Source of the DNA: an uncultured Clostridia bacterium
GTDB lineage: Bacteria > Bacillota > Clostridia > Lachnospirales > Lachnospiraceae
Length of the DNA: 64,000 nucleotides
Assembly (NCBI GenBank): GCA_937895705.1
Contig: CALBKM010000046.1
Coordinates: 108,727-172,726 of the forward strand
Direction of reading: 5' to 3'
This document shows, in pieces, positions 1-8,921 of this stretch (positions are counted from its first letter, which is position 1; every line of letters starts with the position of its first letter). Under the pieces are notes generated by a model. That model saw only the letters and a list, made by a program, of their open reading frames with translations, did not search any database and was not told where the DNA came from. Made by a program: the position numbers and the translations under genes.

Positions 1-18
1 ATAACGGTGAAAACGGTT

Positions 19-696
19 TCATCGCACACCGCCTTCCTTTACGGAGCTGACCATGCCGTCCCACATTTCCACCGTCATATCCGCATCCTTTAAAATAGAG
101 TGATCATGGGTAATCACCAGCACCAGGTTGTCTTTTGCATACTCCTTTAAAATATCCATCACCGCAAAGGCGTTTTCATGGTCTAGGGCTGCCGTCGGCT
201 CATCCGCAAACAATACCTTCGGTCCGTTCATCATGGCTCTGGCAATTGCCACACGCTGGCGCTGTCCGCCGGAAAGCTTACCCGGACGCTTTTTCAGTTC
301 CTTTTCCCCAAGCCCCAAGCTCTTAAGAAGGCTTTCTGCGCGGCCATTTACCTCCGCTCCCTTGCCGTTTGCCGCCACCGTCACATTAGCAAGAGAAGTC
401 ATATACGGCACTAAGAAATGTCGCTGAAACACAAATCCGAACTCATTTCTGCGAAGCTTTTCTCTTTCCTGCTCTTTGAGGTCGGTAAGACTTTTTCCGT
501 TGTAAAGAATCTCGCCTGCCGTCGGCGTCTTTAAAGTTGAAAGACAATACATCAGCGTAGACTTTCCGGAACCTGACGGCCCGATAATTCCGACTAAGCC
601 CTTATCCGGCAACTTCAAATCAAAGCCACCCAGCGCATATACCTTTTCTTCCTTCTCCATATCATAAATCATCGTAATATTTTTTATTTCAAACAT
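19..696 (-). CDS. ABC transporter ATP-binding protein, LolD/MacB type
   Basis: Stand-alone ATPase of about 225 residues that would power the FtsX-like permease encoded just upstream. Seen: Walker A GPSGSGKST near residue 39, signature LSGGQRQRV, Walker B VLFADEPTAALD and the H-loop histidine in VITHDHS. The length and the EPTAALD form are typical of the LolD/MacB/FtsE family, which couples ATP hydrolysis to envelope transport or peptide resistance rather than import. The start is placed at the third codon of the longest frame because AAGGAGG lies 6 nt before that ATG and overlaps the earlier one. It follows the permease by about 50 bp and is probably co-transcribed. Substrate unknown. Confidence 0.93.
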   Translation of the reverse strand: MFEIKNITMIYDMEKEEKVYALGGFDLKLPDKGLVGIIGPSGSGKSTLMYCLSTLKTPTAGEILYNGKSLTDLKEQEREKLRRNEFGFVFQRHFLVPYMTSLANVTVAANGKGAEVNGRAESLLKSLGLGEKELKKRPGKLSGGQRQRVAIARAMMNGPKVLFADEPTAALDHENAFAVMDILKEYAKDNLVLVITHDHSILKDADMTVEMWDGMVSSVKEGGVR

Positions 697-750
697 GTAC
701 ATCCTCCTTATGTTCTACTCTCACCCGGTTTATTTCACAATTTCTCATCT

Positions 751-1908
751 TTAATATAAGTCCTCTTCCATGGCATCCACGGTCCTGATTTTGTAAAGCG
801 CCAGCCGAATCGGAAGCTGAAGTAACGCAAATACAATCGCATAGCCGCATACAATTTCACCCATAACAGAGAAATCCAGATACCTACAAGCCAGTCCCAT
901 AGGTGCAATCAGTAACGTATCCACAGCCACCATACCGATGACCGTCAATGCCGTACCGAAAATCACCGCCACCGTAAAGTAAAATAACATTTCCCGTAAG
1001 ATGGATAGGTAAATTGCCTTTCTGCTGTATCCGATGGAACAATACAAACACCACTCTCCGTGCCGGTCGCGTAACATCGTCGTATACACCAGAAACAACA
1101 TAATCGCCATCACGATCATCACGCCACGGAATACCAGATTCGCCGGTGTTTCCGTTTCGGCAAACACCTCCTCATACTCCGCATTGCCGACTTTGTAATC
1201 AAATATGGACGCTTCGTTGTCGGAAAACTCATATCCCATATTCCGGAGCAAAGCACTCATATCCTCAATACTTCCGTCGGACAAGACACATAATCCCAGA
1301 CTGTAGTCCTTCCCCGAAACCATAATCCCGCCTCCGAAATAAGATTCACTTTCCGCAATTCCCACGATTTGATAGTCTTTATCCGAGAGCTTCTGCCCTA
1401 AGGTCAGTCCCGCATTTTGCATAATCCCATCCGCCAAAATAATTTCTCCCGGTGCATCCGGCAACTCGCCTTCCTTTAAGGTAGCTCCCATATGCTCCAT
1501 GTAATTTTTCAAAAATTCTTCATCCCCCAACGGAAACGAAAAGCTGTACTGTCCGATTAGTGCATAGATGGTAACTCCCATCTGTTGAGTTTTCTGTACC
1601 GTCTTCACGCCCGGCTGTTCCCGTAAACGTTTCACCAGAAGTTCAACCGCCTCTGCGTAAGCTGCCCTCACCGCTTCCTCCGATGTAAGTGTCTCTTCGT
1701 CAATCCCGAATGCACTATCCGGTAGCCCCACCAACTGCATCTTCTTTGTATCCTCCGACAGAATCTTCTTAAAGCTCTCCGTACCGGAAGAAAGAATAAA
1801 CTGAGTCAGGTACACAATCACCAAATATAATGCCAGACTGACAATCAGCACTGCCGCATGCCGCTTGTTGTTTCGTATGTAATTCATTGCGGACAATTTC
1901 TGTCTCAT
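751..1908 (-). CDS. ABC transporter permease, FtsX-like
   Basis: Membrane partner of the downstream ATPase. One N-terminal membrane segment (about residues 20-40) is followed by a large extracytoplasmic domain of about 220 residues and three C-terminal membrane segments. This is the MacB/FtsX permease layout. The start at MRQKLSAMNY is chosen because AAAGGAGG sits 8 nt upstream; the longer frame would begin before the ribosome-binding site. A TATAAT box lies just upstream (minus strand, near 1934-1939) without a good -35, which fits activator dependence. The adjacent two-component system is the obvious candidate regulator. At about 386 residues it has only four membrane spans, so it may act as a homodimer. 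Confidence 0.88.
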   Translation of the reverse strand: MRQKLSAMNYIRNNKRHAAVLIVSLALYLVIVYLTQFILSSGTESFKKILSEDTKKMQLVGLPDSAFGIDEETLTSEEAVRAAYAEAVELLVKRLREQPGVKTVQKTQQMGVTIYALIGQYSFSFPLGDEEFLKNYMEHMGATLKEGELPDAPGEIILADGIMQNAGLTLGQKLSDKDYQIVGIAESESYFGGGIMVSGKDYSLGLCVLSDGSIEDMSALLRNMGYEFSDNEASIFDYKVGNAEYEEVFAETETPANLVFRGVMIVMAIMLFLVYTTMLRDRHGEWCLYCSIGYSRKAIYLSILREMLFYFTVAVIFGTALTVIGMVAVDTLLIAPMGLACRYLDFSVMGEIVCGYAIVFALLQLPIRLALYKIRTVDAMEEDLY

Positions 1909-1959
1909 GTTCACAACCTCCTTTGTTGCCTTCATTATAGCAACTGAAGTTCCCGCTAA

Positions 1960-1996
1960 AAAGTAACCACAGTCACAACTTCGGTATGACTGTGGT
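1960..1996 (-). terminator. Hairpin terminator after the two-component operon
   Basis: ACCACAGTC (1966-1974) pairs with GACTGTGGT (1988-1996). On the minus strand the hairpin is followed by TTACTTTTT. It lies immediately after the response-regulator gene, so it probably ends the kinase-regulator transcript before the ABC genes. Confidence 0.65.
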
Positions 1997-1999
1997 CAT
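1984..1999 (-). promoter_or_regulatory. Candidate response-regulator site upstream of the ABC operon
   Basis: On the minus strand this reads ATGACCACAGTCATAC. It closely matches ATGACCGGAGTCACAT, which overlaps the kinase promoter at 3944-3959. Sharing of this 16-mer by the promoters of a regulator operon and its likely target operon suggests a binding site for the LuxR-type regulator. Inference from two sites only, and the sequence also forms part of a terminator hairpin. Confidence 0.4.
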
Positions 2000-2005
2000 A
2001 TTCCG

Positions 2006-2644
2006 TTACCCCTTCATGGCTACAATCAGCTTCGCCCTGTCGTGAATGCCGGTTTTATCGTAAATGGAAGAAATATAATTTTTCACCGTACCCTCCGATA
2101 TGTAAAGCTGTTCCGCAATCTGACGGTTTGTGAGTCCAGCTGCCAGCAACGTGCAAATCTCCTTTTCCCGCTCCGTCATATCCGGTGCCAACACCTCACT
2201 TTGCGATTCCTTTTGCGGCTCCTTTGCCCCCATGAGTGCCGCCAATCGTACCATCACCTTATGGTCAATCACGTTCCGTCCGTTAAGAATCTGTCCGATG
2301 GCACCTAAAATAGCCTCTTTTCCGCTATCTTTCAGCAAGTACCCGTCTGCGCCGTTGGCAACGGCCTTTGTAATATTCTCATCATCATAAAAGGTGGTCA
2401 GCACAAGAATCTTTACCGCCGGATACAAGCCTCTTAACCTTTCGATAAGTTCGATTCCACCCATGCCCTTCATGTTCAAATCCACCAATGCCAAATCACA
2501 GGTGACCGTCTCCAAACACCGTAACGCCTCGTTTCCGTCCTTAGCCTTTTCCACAATCTCCATGCCGTTCATGGACAAAATTATTTCCAGACTGTCAAGC
2601 AACAACGGCTCATCATCCACTAAAAGAATCCTAGTCTTCTCCAT
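2006..2644 (-). CDS. Response regulator, NarL/LuxR family
   Basis: DNA-binding response regulator of 212 residues. Receiver domain (about 1-120): acidic pocket VDDE, phosphoacceptor Asp in LALVDLNMKG, conserved Thr in LTTF and Lys in LLKDSG. C-terminal LuxR helix-turn-helix (about 145-210): LTEREKEI, GLTNRQIAEQLYISEGTVKN. It overlaps the upstream histidine kinase gene by 14 bp, so the two are translationally coupled partners. It probably controls its own promoter and the ABC transporter genes downstream, which share a 16-bp motif. Confidence 0.94.
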   Translation of the reverse strand: MEKTRILLVDDEPLLLDSLEIILSMNGMEIVEKAKDGNEALRCLETVTCDLALVDLNMKGMGGIELIERLRGLYPAVKILVLTTFYDDENITKAVANGADGYLLKDSGKEAILGAIGQILNGRNVIDHKVMVRLAALMGAKEPQKESQSEVLAPDMTEREKEICTLLAAGLTNRQIAEQLYISEGTVKNYISSIYDKTGIHDRAKLIVAMKG

Positions 2645-3899
2645 CTGTTTCCTCCTGTATAAGCGGCACCGTCAGCACCGCACAAAATCCGTTTTCATTG
2701 GTAAACCTTGCGTCTCCGCCGCACTTTTTTACATAAGACAACATCTTTTTCAGACCGAAGCCTTCTCTGATTTTCATCTCCATATTTTCTTCCGAAAAGT
2801 CTCCGGTTCCGTTATCCTTTACACGAACTTGCAGATGGGCACTGTCCGCCGTTACGGAAATCAGGAAACGTGTTGCGTTTCCGTGTTTCACTCCGTTTGT
2901 CAGAAGTTCCTGTACCGCACCGGTCAAAAACTCCGTGTGCTCCTTCGGAATCGATTGCAGCTCCGGTATTACATCCACATCCGTCACTACCGTAAGTTCC
3001 GTATCCATCATAAAGCTCTCCGTCACAGCAGACAACTCTCGCAGGAAGTCCTCCGGCTGTACGCTTTGACTTTCCTTATCCAGTACACGTACCGCAAGGC
3101 GAACGGCACTCAGCCCCTCCTTCATCCGCTCCTTTGCCGTAATCATGCGCTCCTTTGCTTTTCCCGCATCCACATCTACAAGCATTTCTGCAGCGTCTAA
3201 TGTCATCACTGCCGCCGTAATGGTATGCCCCACACTGTTATGAATGTTACGGCTGATTGTCTCTCGTTCTTCCATGCGGGCATTCCGCTCCGCAAGGTAA
3301 TTCTTCATTCTTAATTCCTGATTTAACTTCTTCTCATATAGTTCATTCACAGCTGTGCCACGCACCGCTACCGCACTTTCCCACTGCATTCGCAGATAAT
3401 GGGATACGGCAGACTCTACCATAAGGAACATAGCTGCGCAGACAGCTAAGAGCAGCACGTGCCAGAGTAATTCCGGCAGTTCTTCTGTTGATTCTCCTGT
3501 TATCCGCCAACCGAAAAACGTACCAAGGAAACAACACACTCCCGGCAAGGCTACACGAAGCAAAGGAGCTCTTTCTCTTCTTTCTCGACACTGCCCCATC
3601 GACGTTTCACCCACCTGCTGCATTCTTCCGTTCCTTGTGCCAATCCGCATCTCATAAAAAATCAGATACGCCGCAAAATGTCCCGCAAACAATGAAAAGA
3701 GCAAAGAAAGAAGCCCTTGTACTACCCAAGAACTCCACCTTTGCACCTCCGTTAAACTTTGTAATTGAAATACAACAATAAGGGCTGCCCCGCAAAAGAG
3801 ACATCCCGTCACATGCTCCGAATGAAATACGGCAATCAAAAGCAAACCTGCTTCCAACAGCATCGCCCATAGAAAACGTATCATTTTGTTATCCGACAT
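2631..3899 (-). CDS. Sensor histidine kinase, HisKA_3 family
   Basis: Membrane kinase that phosphorylates the overlapping regulator. The N-terminal part holds several hydrophobic membrane segments. A dimerisation/phosphoacceptor helix follows with ISRNIHNSVGHT (His), and then a HATPase_c domain with N-box ELLTNGVKHG, G1 box VKDNGTG and GFGLKKML. This arrangement is the NarX/DesK-type class that pairs with LuxR regulators. The start is uncertain. The frame opens at 3932, but a consensus promoter lies at 3916-3944, so translation must begin at ATG 3905, 3899 or 3884. I chose 3899, preceded by GGTGA. No extracellular sensor domain is obvious, so membrane stress is a plausible stimulus. Confidence 0.9.
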   Translation of the reverse strand: MSDNKMIRFLWAMLLEAGLLLIAVFHSEHVTGCLFCGAALIVVFQLQSLTEVQRWSSWVVQGLLSLLFSLFAGHFAAYLIFYEMRIGTRNGRMQQVGETSMGQCRERRERAPLLRVALPGVCCFLGTFFGWRITGESTEELPELLWHVLLLAVCAAMFLMVESAVSHYLRMQWESAVAVRGTAVNELYEKKLNQELRMKNYLAERNARMEERETISRNIHNSVGHTITAAVMTLDAAEMLVDVDAGKAKERMITAKERMKEGLSAVRLAVRVLDKESQSVQPEDFLRELSAVTESFMMDTELTVVTDVDVIPELQSIPKEHTEFLTGAVQELLTNGVKHGNATRFLISVTADSAHLQVRVKDNGTGDFSEENMEMKIREGFGLKKMLSYVKKCGGDARFTNENGFCAVLTVPLIQEETDGED

Positions 3900-3915
3900 A
3901 TACATCACCGTATTT

Positions 3916-3959
3916 ATCATACCACAATACAAATCGATTTACAATGTGACTCCGGTCAT
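3916..3959 (-). promoter_or_regulatory. Promoter and overlapping operator of the kinase-regulator operon
   Basis: TTGTAA (3939-3944) and TATGAT (3916-3921) are separated by 17 bp, a good housekeeping promoter. ATGACCGGAGTCACAT (3944-3959, minus) abuts the -35 box and resembles the site near 1984-1999, suggesting autoregulation. Confidence 0.6.
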
Positions 3960-3983
3960 GTTTTGGAAAGAAGAAAATCACTA

Positions 3984-4185
3984 CTAAATTTGCGTAATCA
4001 CCAAATGCGCTGAAACCGGTCTTGTTCCGCCTGCCACCGGTGTAATCGTCAGTGCCGCCGCATTCCCCGCAGGGTTACGCACGATCAGAATCGAATTTAC
4101 AGCCGTTGTCTCCACAAGGGTCATTCCTACAATTTGAGATGCCCCCGGCGTAATTATAATTTTTAAAACGACTATGCCTACTCAT
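3984..4185 (-). pseudogene. Small beta-rich protein with a one-base frameshift
   Basis: AGGAGG (4191-4196) precedes ATG 4185, but this frame stops after 36 codons at 4075. Skipping one base in the A-run at 4161-4165 (five T on plus) opens a second frame that stops at 3984. The joined product would be 66 residues: MSRHSRF, then KIIITPGASQIVGMTLVE and a Val/Thr/Ala-rich stretch ending HLVITQI. The downstream frame has a coherent alternating hydrophobic pattern and a GN-A-A-LTI-P core, unlike the first frame, which becomes Cys/Asn-rich. Homopolymer slip, a sequencing error or programmed frameshifting are all possible. The function is not recognised. Confidence 0.5.
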
Positions 4186-4258
4186 TATAACCTCCTATAA
4201 AAGGTGTTACAATGTAGCATATGCTCTCTCTTTTATAAGTGATACCACCGGCCACAGT

Positions 4259-5437
4259 TTAGTATTTCATAAACCTCTTCACCACAAACTTTGCCAGTTT
4301 ATACACCGGCCCTTCCATCTCCTTTTTTACATTCTGCAATTCCTTCCGGATTTCAATCTGCTGCGGGCAATGGGTCTCGCACTTGCCGCATCCGATACAA
4401 TTTGACGCCGAGGTGGAATCCTTCCGAAGCAAGGTACACCAAATATATTCCTTTAAAGCCTTTCTCTTTCCGTCGGTGAAGCGTTTGTTATACACCGAAA
4501 ACACTCCGGGAATATCCACCTTACGAGGGCACGGCATACAATATCCGCAGCCGGTACAACCCACCTTCATCTTCTCCTGAATCGCCTCTACCACACCCGC
4601 AATCAAAGCCTCATCCTCTGTCGTAAACTCGTTCGGTCGCGAAGCGTCCGCATTGGCCGCATTCTCTCGTACCATTTCCAAAGAGTTCATACCGGACAAG
4701 ACACACGTCACTTCTGGTTGGTTCCAAAGCCAGCGAAATCCCCACTCTGCCGGGGTACGCTTACTCGGATGCGTCGCAAACAGCTTCTTTGCCTTCTCCG
4801 GAAGTCCGTTTACCAAACGTCCGCCCCGGAGCGGTTCCATAATCCACACCGGGATTCCTTTCGATGCGGCATACCGTAACCCCTTTTTCCCGGCCTGAGA
4901 ATTCTCATCCAGATAGTTGTACTGAATCATACAAAAATCCCAATCGTAGGCATCAATGAGCTGACAAAACATATCCGAATTACCGTGATACGAAAAACCG
5001 ATTTGACCGATGGCCCCGCTCTCCTTTTTCTCCCGGATCCATTCCACGATACCGAGCGATTTTAAACGTTCCCAGGTTTTCACATCAGTCAGCATATGCA
5101 TCAAATAATACTCTACATGGTCGGTTCTTAAACGGCGCAGTTCCTCCGCAAAGGTCTTCTCCACACCCTCTTTGCTCTTCATCAGATAGTGTGGAAGCTT
5201 TGTGGCAATGTTCACCTTATCCCGTATTCCGTGCTTTTCAAACACCTCTCCGAGAAACTCCTCACTGCCGCCGTAAATATAGGCGGTATCATAATAATTT
5301 ACCCCCGCCTCATAAGCAGCCAGAATCTCCTGTTCTGCCTTCTCAAACTCAATCTTACCGGACTTTTTCGTAAATCGCAGACATCCGTAGCCCAGCACGG
5401 ATATGGGATTTCCGTATTTATCGTTGCGATACTGCAT
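4259..5437 (-). CDS. Aldo/keto reductase with C-terminal 4Fe-4S ferredoxin domain
   Basis: NAD(P)H-type oxidoreductase fused to an iron-sulfur module. The TIM-barrel AKR domain (about 1-280) shows GYGCLRF, the catalytic Asp/Tyr region NYYDTAYIYGGSE, Lys in IATKLP and His in YYLMH. The C-terminal domain has two cysteine clusters, CTGCGYCMPCP and CIGCGKCETHCP, for two 4Fe-4S centres. Such fusions are common in anaerobes, and the clusters probably shuttle electrons between ferredoxin and substrate; the substrate is unknown. The start is at MQYRND, where GGAGG lies 5 nt upstream. It is monocistronic, between the frameshifted small ORF and two small hypothetical genes. Confidence 0.93.
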   Translation of the reverse strand: MQYRNDKYGNPISVLGYGCLRFTKKSGKIEFEKAEQEILAAYEAGVNYYDTAYIYGGSEEFLGEVFEKHGIRDKVNIATKLPHYLMKSKEGVEKTFAEELRRLRTDHVEYYLMHMLTDVKTWERLKSLGIVEWIREKKESGAIGQIGFSYHGNSDMFCQLIDAYDWDFCMIQYNYLDENSQAGKKGLRYAASKGIPVWIMEPLRGGRLVNGLPEKAKKLFATHPSKRTPAEWGFRWLWNQPEVTCVLSGMNSLEMVRENAANADASRPNEFTTEDEALIAGVVEAIQEKMKVGCTGCGYCMPCPRKVDIPGVFSVYNKRFTDGKRKALKEYIWCTLLRKDSTSASNCIGCGKCETHCPQQIEIRKELQNVKKEMEGPVYKLAKFVVKRFMKY

Positions 5438-5537
5438 ATTTTCCTCCAAATTATTCTGTCACATTACTCACACTATAACACAACCGAAAGTCTTGTGCAA
5501 TGAGTTGCCTTCAAATTATATAACAATAAACGTAAAA

Positions 5538-5576
5538 AACCGGTCCCGACAATTCCTTCCAATCATCGGTCCGGCT
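5538..5576. terminator. Bidirectional hairpin terminator
   Basis: CCGGTCCCGA (5540-5549) pairs with TCGGTCCGG (5566-5574). An A-run lies on the left and CTTTTC on the right, so it can end transcription from the small gene at 5632-5781 (T-run on minus) and also rightward. Confidence 0.6.
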
Positions 5577-5631
5577 TTTCTATCTCCTGCTTTCTCTCCC
5601 ATTCCCTATTTCTTTTTTCCGCCCATCACTA

Positions 5632-5781
5632 CTATTTCGTGCGCTTCACTCTCGTCTCCCGCTCCTCACTTTCCACTCCCTTTCCTACTTTAACAAACAC
5701 GCCTATCCCATCCGCATACGCCATGTTACGCTCCACTTTCTCCGCAAGACGGATTGCAGCAATCCTTCCCTTCACAGACAT
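5632..5781 (-). CDS. Small basic hypothetical protein, 49 residues
   Basis: Starts MSVKGRIAAIRLAEKVERN, followed by a YADGIGVFVKVGK stretch and a charged tail ESEERETRVKRTK. GGAGG lies 8 nt before the ATG and the gene starts 13 bp after the stop of the 172-residue gene upstream, so the two are probably one operon. The N-terminal half predicts an amphipathic helix. I do not recognise a named family. The clean ribosome-binding site, tight spacing and terminator immediately downstream support a real gene. Confidence 0.6.
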   Translation of the reverse strand: MSVKGRIAAIRLAEKVERNMAYADGIGVFVKVGKGVESEERETRVKRTK

Positions 5782-5794
5782 AACACCACCTCCG

Positions 5795-6313
5795 TCAGTT
5801 TCTTCCCATCTTCTTATTTAAATCTACTCCCGCCCGCTTGCCTGCCATCCCTATCACATGCAGTAACGTATGATAATACTCCGCCAGCGCCTCATATTCT
5901 TTGAACTCCTTTAAAATCGCGATGAGCAATCGCCCCGTTTCATAGCAGCCCCGGGTATACTCCTCACCGGTTGTCCCTAAAACATCCTCTTCCGCAGAAG
6001 ATACATATCCTAAGCACAACGCCCACAACAGGTTGGCGATTGCCTCCGGAGTTCCTGCCTCCTCATAGGACCTTTGGTACTCCTCCAATGCCTGCTCCAA
6101 ATAGTGTTTCATGGAAGCCCACTCATCCTGCTTTTCTATCGCATAGATTCGGCAGGAATATGCGTACCCTTTTGCAAAATGCTTTTCCTTCATCGCCGCT
6201 TTCGTACTTATAAACGGAAACATGTTCCGAACCACTGTAAGCTGCTCTTCAAAGTCCAGTTCTCCTGCCTTTAAACGAAGCAACGGATTCCTGCCTGTTT
6301 TGTCATCATCCAT
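5795..6313 (-). CDS. Hypothetical helical protein
   Basis: 172 residues, soluble, predicted all-helical, with no signal peptide. Alternating helices rich in Ala/Tyr/Glu (for example KHYLEQALEEYQRSYEE and LAEYYHTLLHVIG) resemble tetratricopeptide-type scaffolds, but I see no clear repeat consensus. It is followed at 13 bp by a 49-residue basic protein and probably co-transcribed with it. No family is recognised. Confidence 0.75.
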   Translation of the reverse strand: MDDDKTGRNPLLRLKAGELDFEEQLTVVRNMFPFISTKAAMKEKHFAKGYAYSCRIYAIEKQDEWASMKHYLEQALEEYQRSYEEAGTPEAIANLLWALCLGYVSSAEEDVLGTTGEEYTRGCYETGRLLIAILKEFKEYEALAEYYHTLLHVIGMAGKRAGVDLNKKMGRN

Positions 6314-6512
6314 TCTGTCCTTCTCCTTACAACTGTGTCCTCTTTACCGCAACGCCCCATCGTTCTTTGTATGTACACATTATATCGCCACACTCCCACA
6401 AAAAAAATGTCTGTTACAGCAAAATAACCCTCTCTATTTCGGTCTTTTCAGCAAAATATAATTTATTAGCCAAACGCTCCCCGTCACAGGGTCATACTCC
6501 ATTCCTTCCGAC

Positions 6513-6545
6513 ATAAAAAACACCCTGACGTTTCCGCCGGGGTGT
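6513..6545 (-). terminator. Intrinsic terminator of the ABC/XRE operon
   Basis: ACACCC (6520-6525) pairs with GGGTGT (6540-6545), with further pairing inside. On the minus strand it is followed by six T. It lies 17 bp beyond the stop of the XRE gene. Confidence 0.8.
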
Positions 6546-6561
6546 CACCTTGATGCTTCCG

Positions 6562-7077
6562 CTATCTCTCTTTATTTTTATACGCGTTATAGGCTTCAAT
6601 ATCAATCACATTATCCGCTAACATCTGCTCGGACCAAAGCTGCAGTGTCTCTACCGTAATGGATATTTTCTCCAGTTCCTCCTGAATATGGATAAAGTCT
6701 TTAATTTCTTCCCCCTCAATTCTACCGTCGGCGGTAATCTCTATGAGACGCTCCTGCTTCTTGTGCATGGAATTTAAGGAAGCAAGCATTTCCAGTATAA
6801 TCTGGGAAAGATCCTTGATTTTAATTTCCGGTACGTATTGCTTCCCGATGGGGCATTCGTTGGCACAATAATGATTGCACAGATTCGGCATCTTGTACGC
6901 CTCCGACATGAGCAATACCTCATCCGGATGCGGCAGAGACTTTTCGCTTTCAATTTTCTCGATACGCTCCGCCGGCATTGTCTCCAAAAGCTCGCTTGCC
7001 TTTTCTCTGGATAATCCCAGCTCCTCTCGCCGAAGCTGATAGATGTTTTTATTTTCTTTTATCGAAACTCGTCCCAT
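6562..7077 (-). CDS. XRE-type helix-turn-helix regulator with Cys-rich motif
   Basis: 171 residues. N-terminal helix-turn-helix (about 10-60): YQLRREELGLSREKASELL. A compact Cys/His patch CNHYCANECPIGKQY follows near residues 87-101, then a long helical C-terminal half. The cysteine pattern could bind a metal or sense redox state. The ribosome-binding site overlaps the stop codon of the ABC exporter gene, so the two are translationally linked and the regulator probably controls the exporter operon. An intrinsic terminator follows directly. Confidence 0.85.
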   Translation of the reverse strand: MGRVSIKENKNIYQLRREELGLSREKASELLETMPAERIEKIESEKSLPHPDEVLLMSEAYKMPNLCNHYCANECPIGKQYVPEIKIKDLSQIILEMLASLNSMHKKQERLIEITADGRIEGEEIKDFIHIQEELEKISITVETLQLWSEQMLADNVIDIEAYNAYKNKER

Positions 7078-7080
7078 AAT

Positions 7081-8901
7081 TTATCCCTCCAATGCTTTCC
7101 CGAACTGTGTCTCATAAAGTTCGGTATATGTACCGCCTGCCTTTACCAAATCGGAATGTACGCCTCGTTCTGCGATGACACCGTCTTTAACAACCAGAAT
7201 CTCATCTGCGGCAAGAATCGTAGACAAACGGTGGGCAATCAGAATACTGGTTCTGGAATGAATAATCGGATCAATGGCTTCCTGAATCTTGCTCTCGGAG
7301 ATGGAGTCCAGCGCCGAGGTTGCTTCGTCAAAAATAAACAACGCCGGATTCTTTAACAACACACGGGCAATGGAAATACGTTGTTTTTCACCGCCGGACA
7401 GCTTTAAACCACGGTTTCCTACCACTGCATCCAGACCCTTTTCCTGGTTCTGTATAAACTCATAAATGTTCGCTTTTTTACAAGCATCGATTAACTCTTC
7501 CTCCGTTGCATCCGGCTTCGCATACAAAAGGTTTTCACGAATCGTTCCGTTAAACAGGTAGGTCTCCTGGCTAACGATACCGATGTTTTCCCGCAGAAAA
7601 TCCAGATCCAGCTTTCGCACATCCACACCGTCAAAGGTCACCTGGCCGTCGCACACATCATACAAACGAGGAATCAGATTGATAATGGTACTCTTACCGG
7701 AACCGGACGGTCCCACAATGGCAATACTGTGTCCGCTCTTTAATTCAAAATTAATATCCTTTAATATCTTTCGCTCCGGCGTATAAGAAAACTCTACCCC
7801 ACGGAACTCCACATTGCCTTCCGCACTTTTCGGAACAATGGCGTCTTCGGCATTTTGAATCTCCACAGGCATATCAAAATACTCAAAAATCCTGGTAAAC
7901 AATGCCATAGAGCGAATCCATTCCACTTGGATATTAAGCAATGAATTTACCGGGCCGTACATTCTTCCAAGAAGGGCTACCAGCACGGTAATGTCACCTA
8001 CGGAAAGGTTCGCATCATATTTCATCATAAGAATACCGCCCACCAGATATAAAAGCATCGGTCCCACACTGGAAAACGTACTGATTACCACACGGAACCA
8101 ACGCCCCGCCATGCTCTCCTTTATGTGTAGCTGAATCATCCGTTTATTTGCCTTCTCATAACGGTCATACTCGTACTCTTCCTTACCGAACAACTTTACC
8201 AGAAGCTGGCCGCTGACGGATAAGGTCTCGTTTAAAATTCCGTTAATTTTATCGTTACATTCCTGAGCTTCCCGGGTCAATGTCCATCGGGTCTTGCCCG
8301 CCCATCTGGTAGGAATCGTAAACAACGGAATCACAAGCACACCCACCGTTGCCAAAATCCAGTTCTCACGGTACATAATCACAACCGCACAAATTAATGT
8401 GATGGAGTTGGACAAAATTGAGGTAAATGTACTGGTAATGACACGTTCCACTCCGGAAATATCACTGGTCATACGGGTAATGATGTCTCCCTGATTGTTG
8501 GACGTAAAAAAGTTCTGGGACATTTTCTGCAGATGTTTAAACATCTTGTTACGAATGTCAAACGTAATATGCTGGGCAATCCAGTTGTTCAAGTAACTCT
8601 CTGCCACCTGAATCAGGTTGGAACCCAGACTCACACCAAGCGACGCCACTATCAGGATAATCAGCATCTTCATATTTTTTCCGATTAAACCTTCATCAAT
8701 AATGCGTCCCGTCAAAACAGACGGCAAAAGCCCCAGCACGGAAGACAGCACAATACAGCCCAATACGATCAGCAACTGTTTCCAATACGGTACCAAATAA
8801 GAAAAAATACGCTTTAATAAAGACAACGTAACCTTCGGCTTATTCGCCTTTTCCTCTTCCGTTAAATATCCGCGCCCCATCGGGCCTCCCATTGGTGGCA
8901 T
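7081..8901 (-). CDS. ABC exporter, fused membrane and ATPase domains
   Basis: About 606 residues. Type I exporter fold with six membrane helices (about 45-330) and a C-terminal ATPase: Walker A GPSGSGKST, signature LSGGEKQRI, Walker B FIFDEATSALD, H-loop IAHRLST. All catalytic residues are present, so it could function as a homodimer. The longest frame starts at 8931, overlapping the MATE gene. I prefer ATG 8901 (MPPMGGPMGRGYL) because GAGGAG sits 8 nt upstream. A Met/Gly/Pro-rich N-terminus of this kind is common in Clostridia exporters. It lies between a MATE pump and an XRE regulator, which suggests drug or toxic-compound efflux; substrate unknown. Confidence 0.92.
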   Translation of the reverse strand: MPPMGGPMGRGYLTEEEKANKPKVTLSLLKRIFSYLVPYWKQLLIVLGCIVLSSVLGLLPSVLTGRIIDEGLIGKNMKMLIILIVASLGVSLGSNLIQVAESYLNNWIAQHITFDIRNKMFKHLQKMSQNFFTSNNQGDIITRMTSDISGVERVITSTFTSILSNSITLICAVVIMYRENWILATVGVLVIPLFTIPTRWAGKTRWTLTREAQECNDKINGILNETLSVSGQLLVKLFGKEEYEYDRYEKANKRMIQLHIKESMAGRWFRVVISTFSSVGPMLLYLVGGILMMKYDANLSVGDITVLVALLGRMYGPVNSLLNIQVEWIRSMALFTRIFEYFDMPVEIQNAEDAIVPKSAEGNVEFRGVEFSYTPERKILKDINFELKSGHSIAIVGPSGSGKSTIINLIPRLYDVCDGQVTFDGVDVRKLDLDFLRENIGIVSQETYLFNGTIRENLLYAKPDATEEELIDACKKANIYEFIQNQEKGLDAVVGNRGLKLSGGEKQRISIARVLLKNPALFIFDEATSALDSISESKIQEAIDPIIHSRTSILIAHRLSTILAADEILVVKDGVIAERGVHSDLVKAGGTYTELYETQFGKALEG

Positions 8902-8921
8902 ACAAATACACTCCTCTCTTC

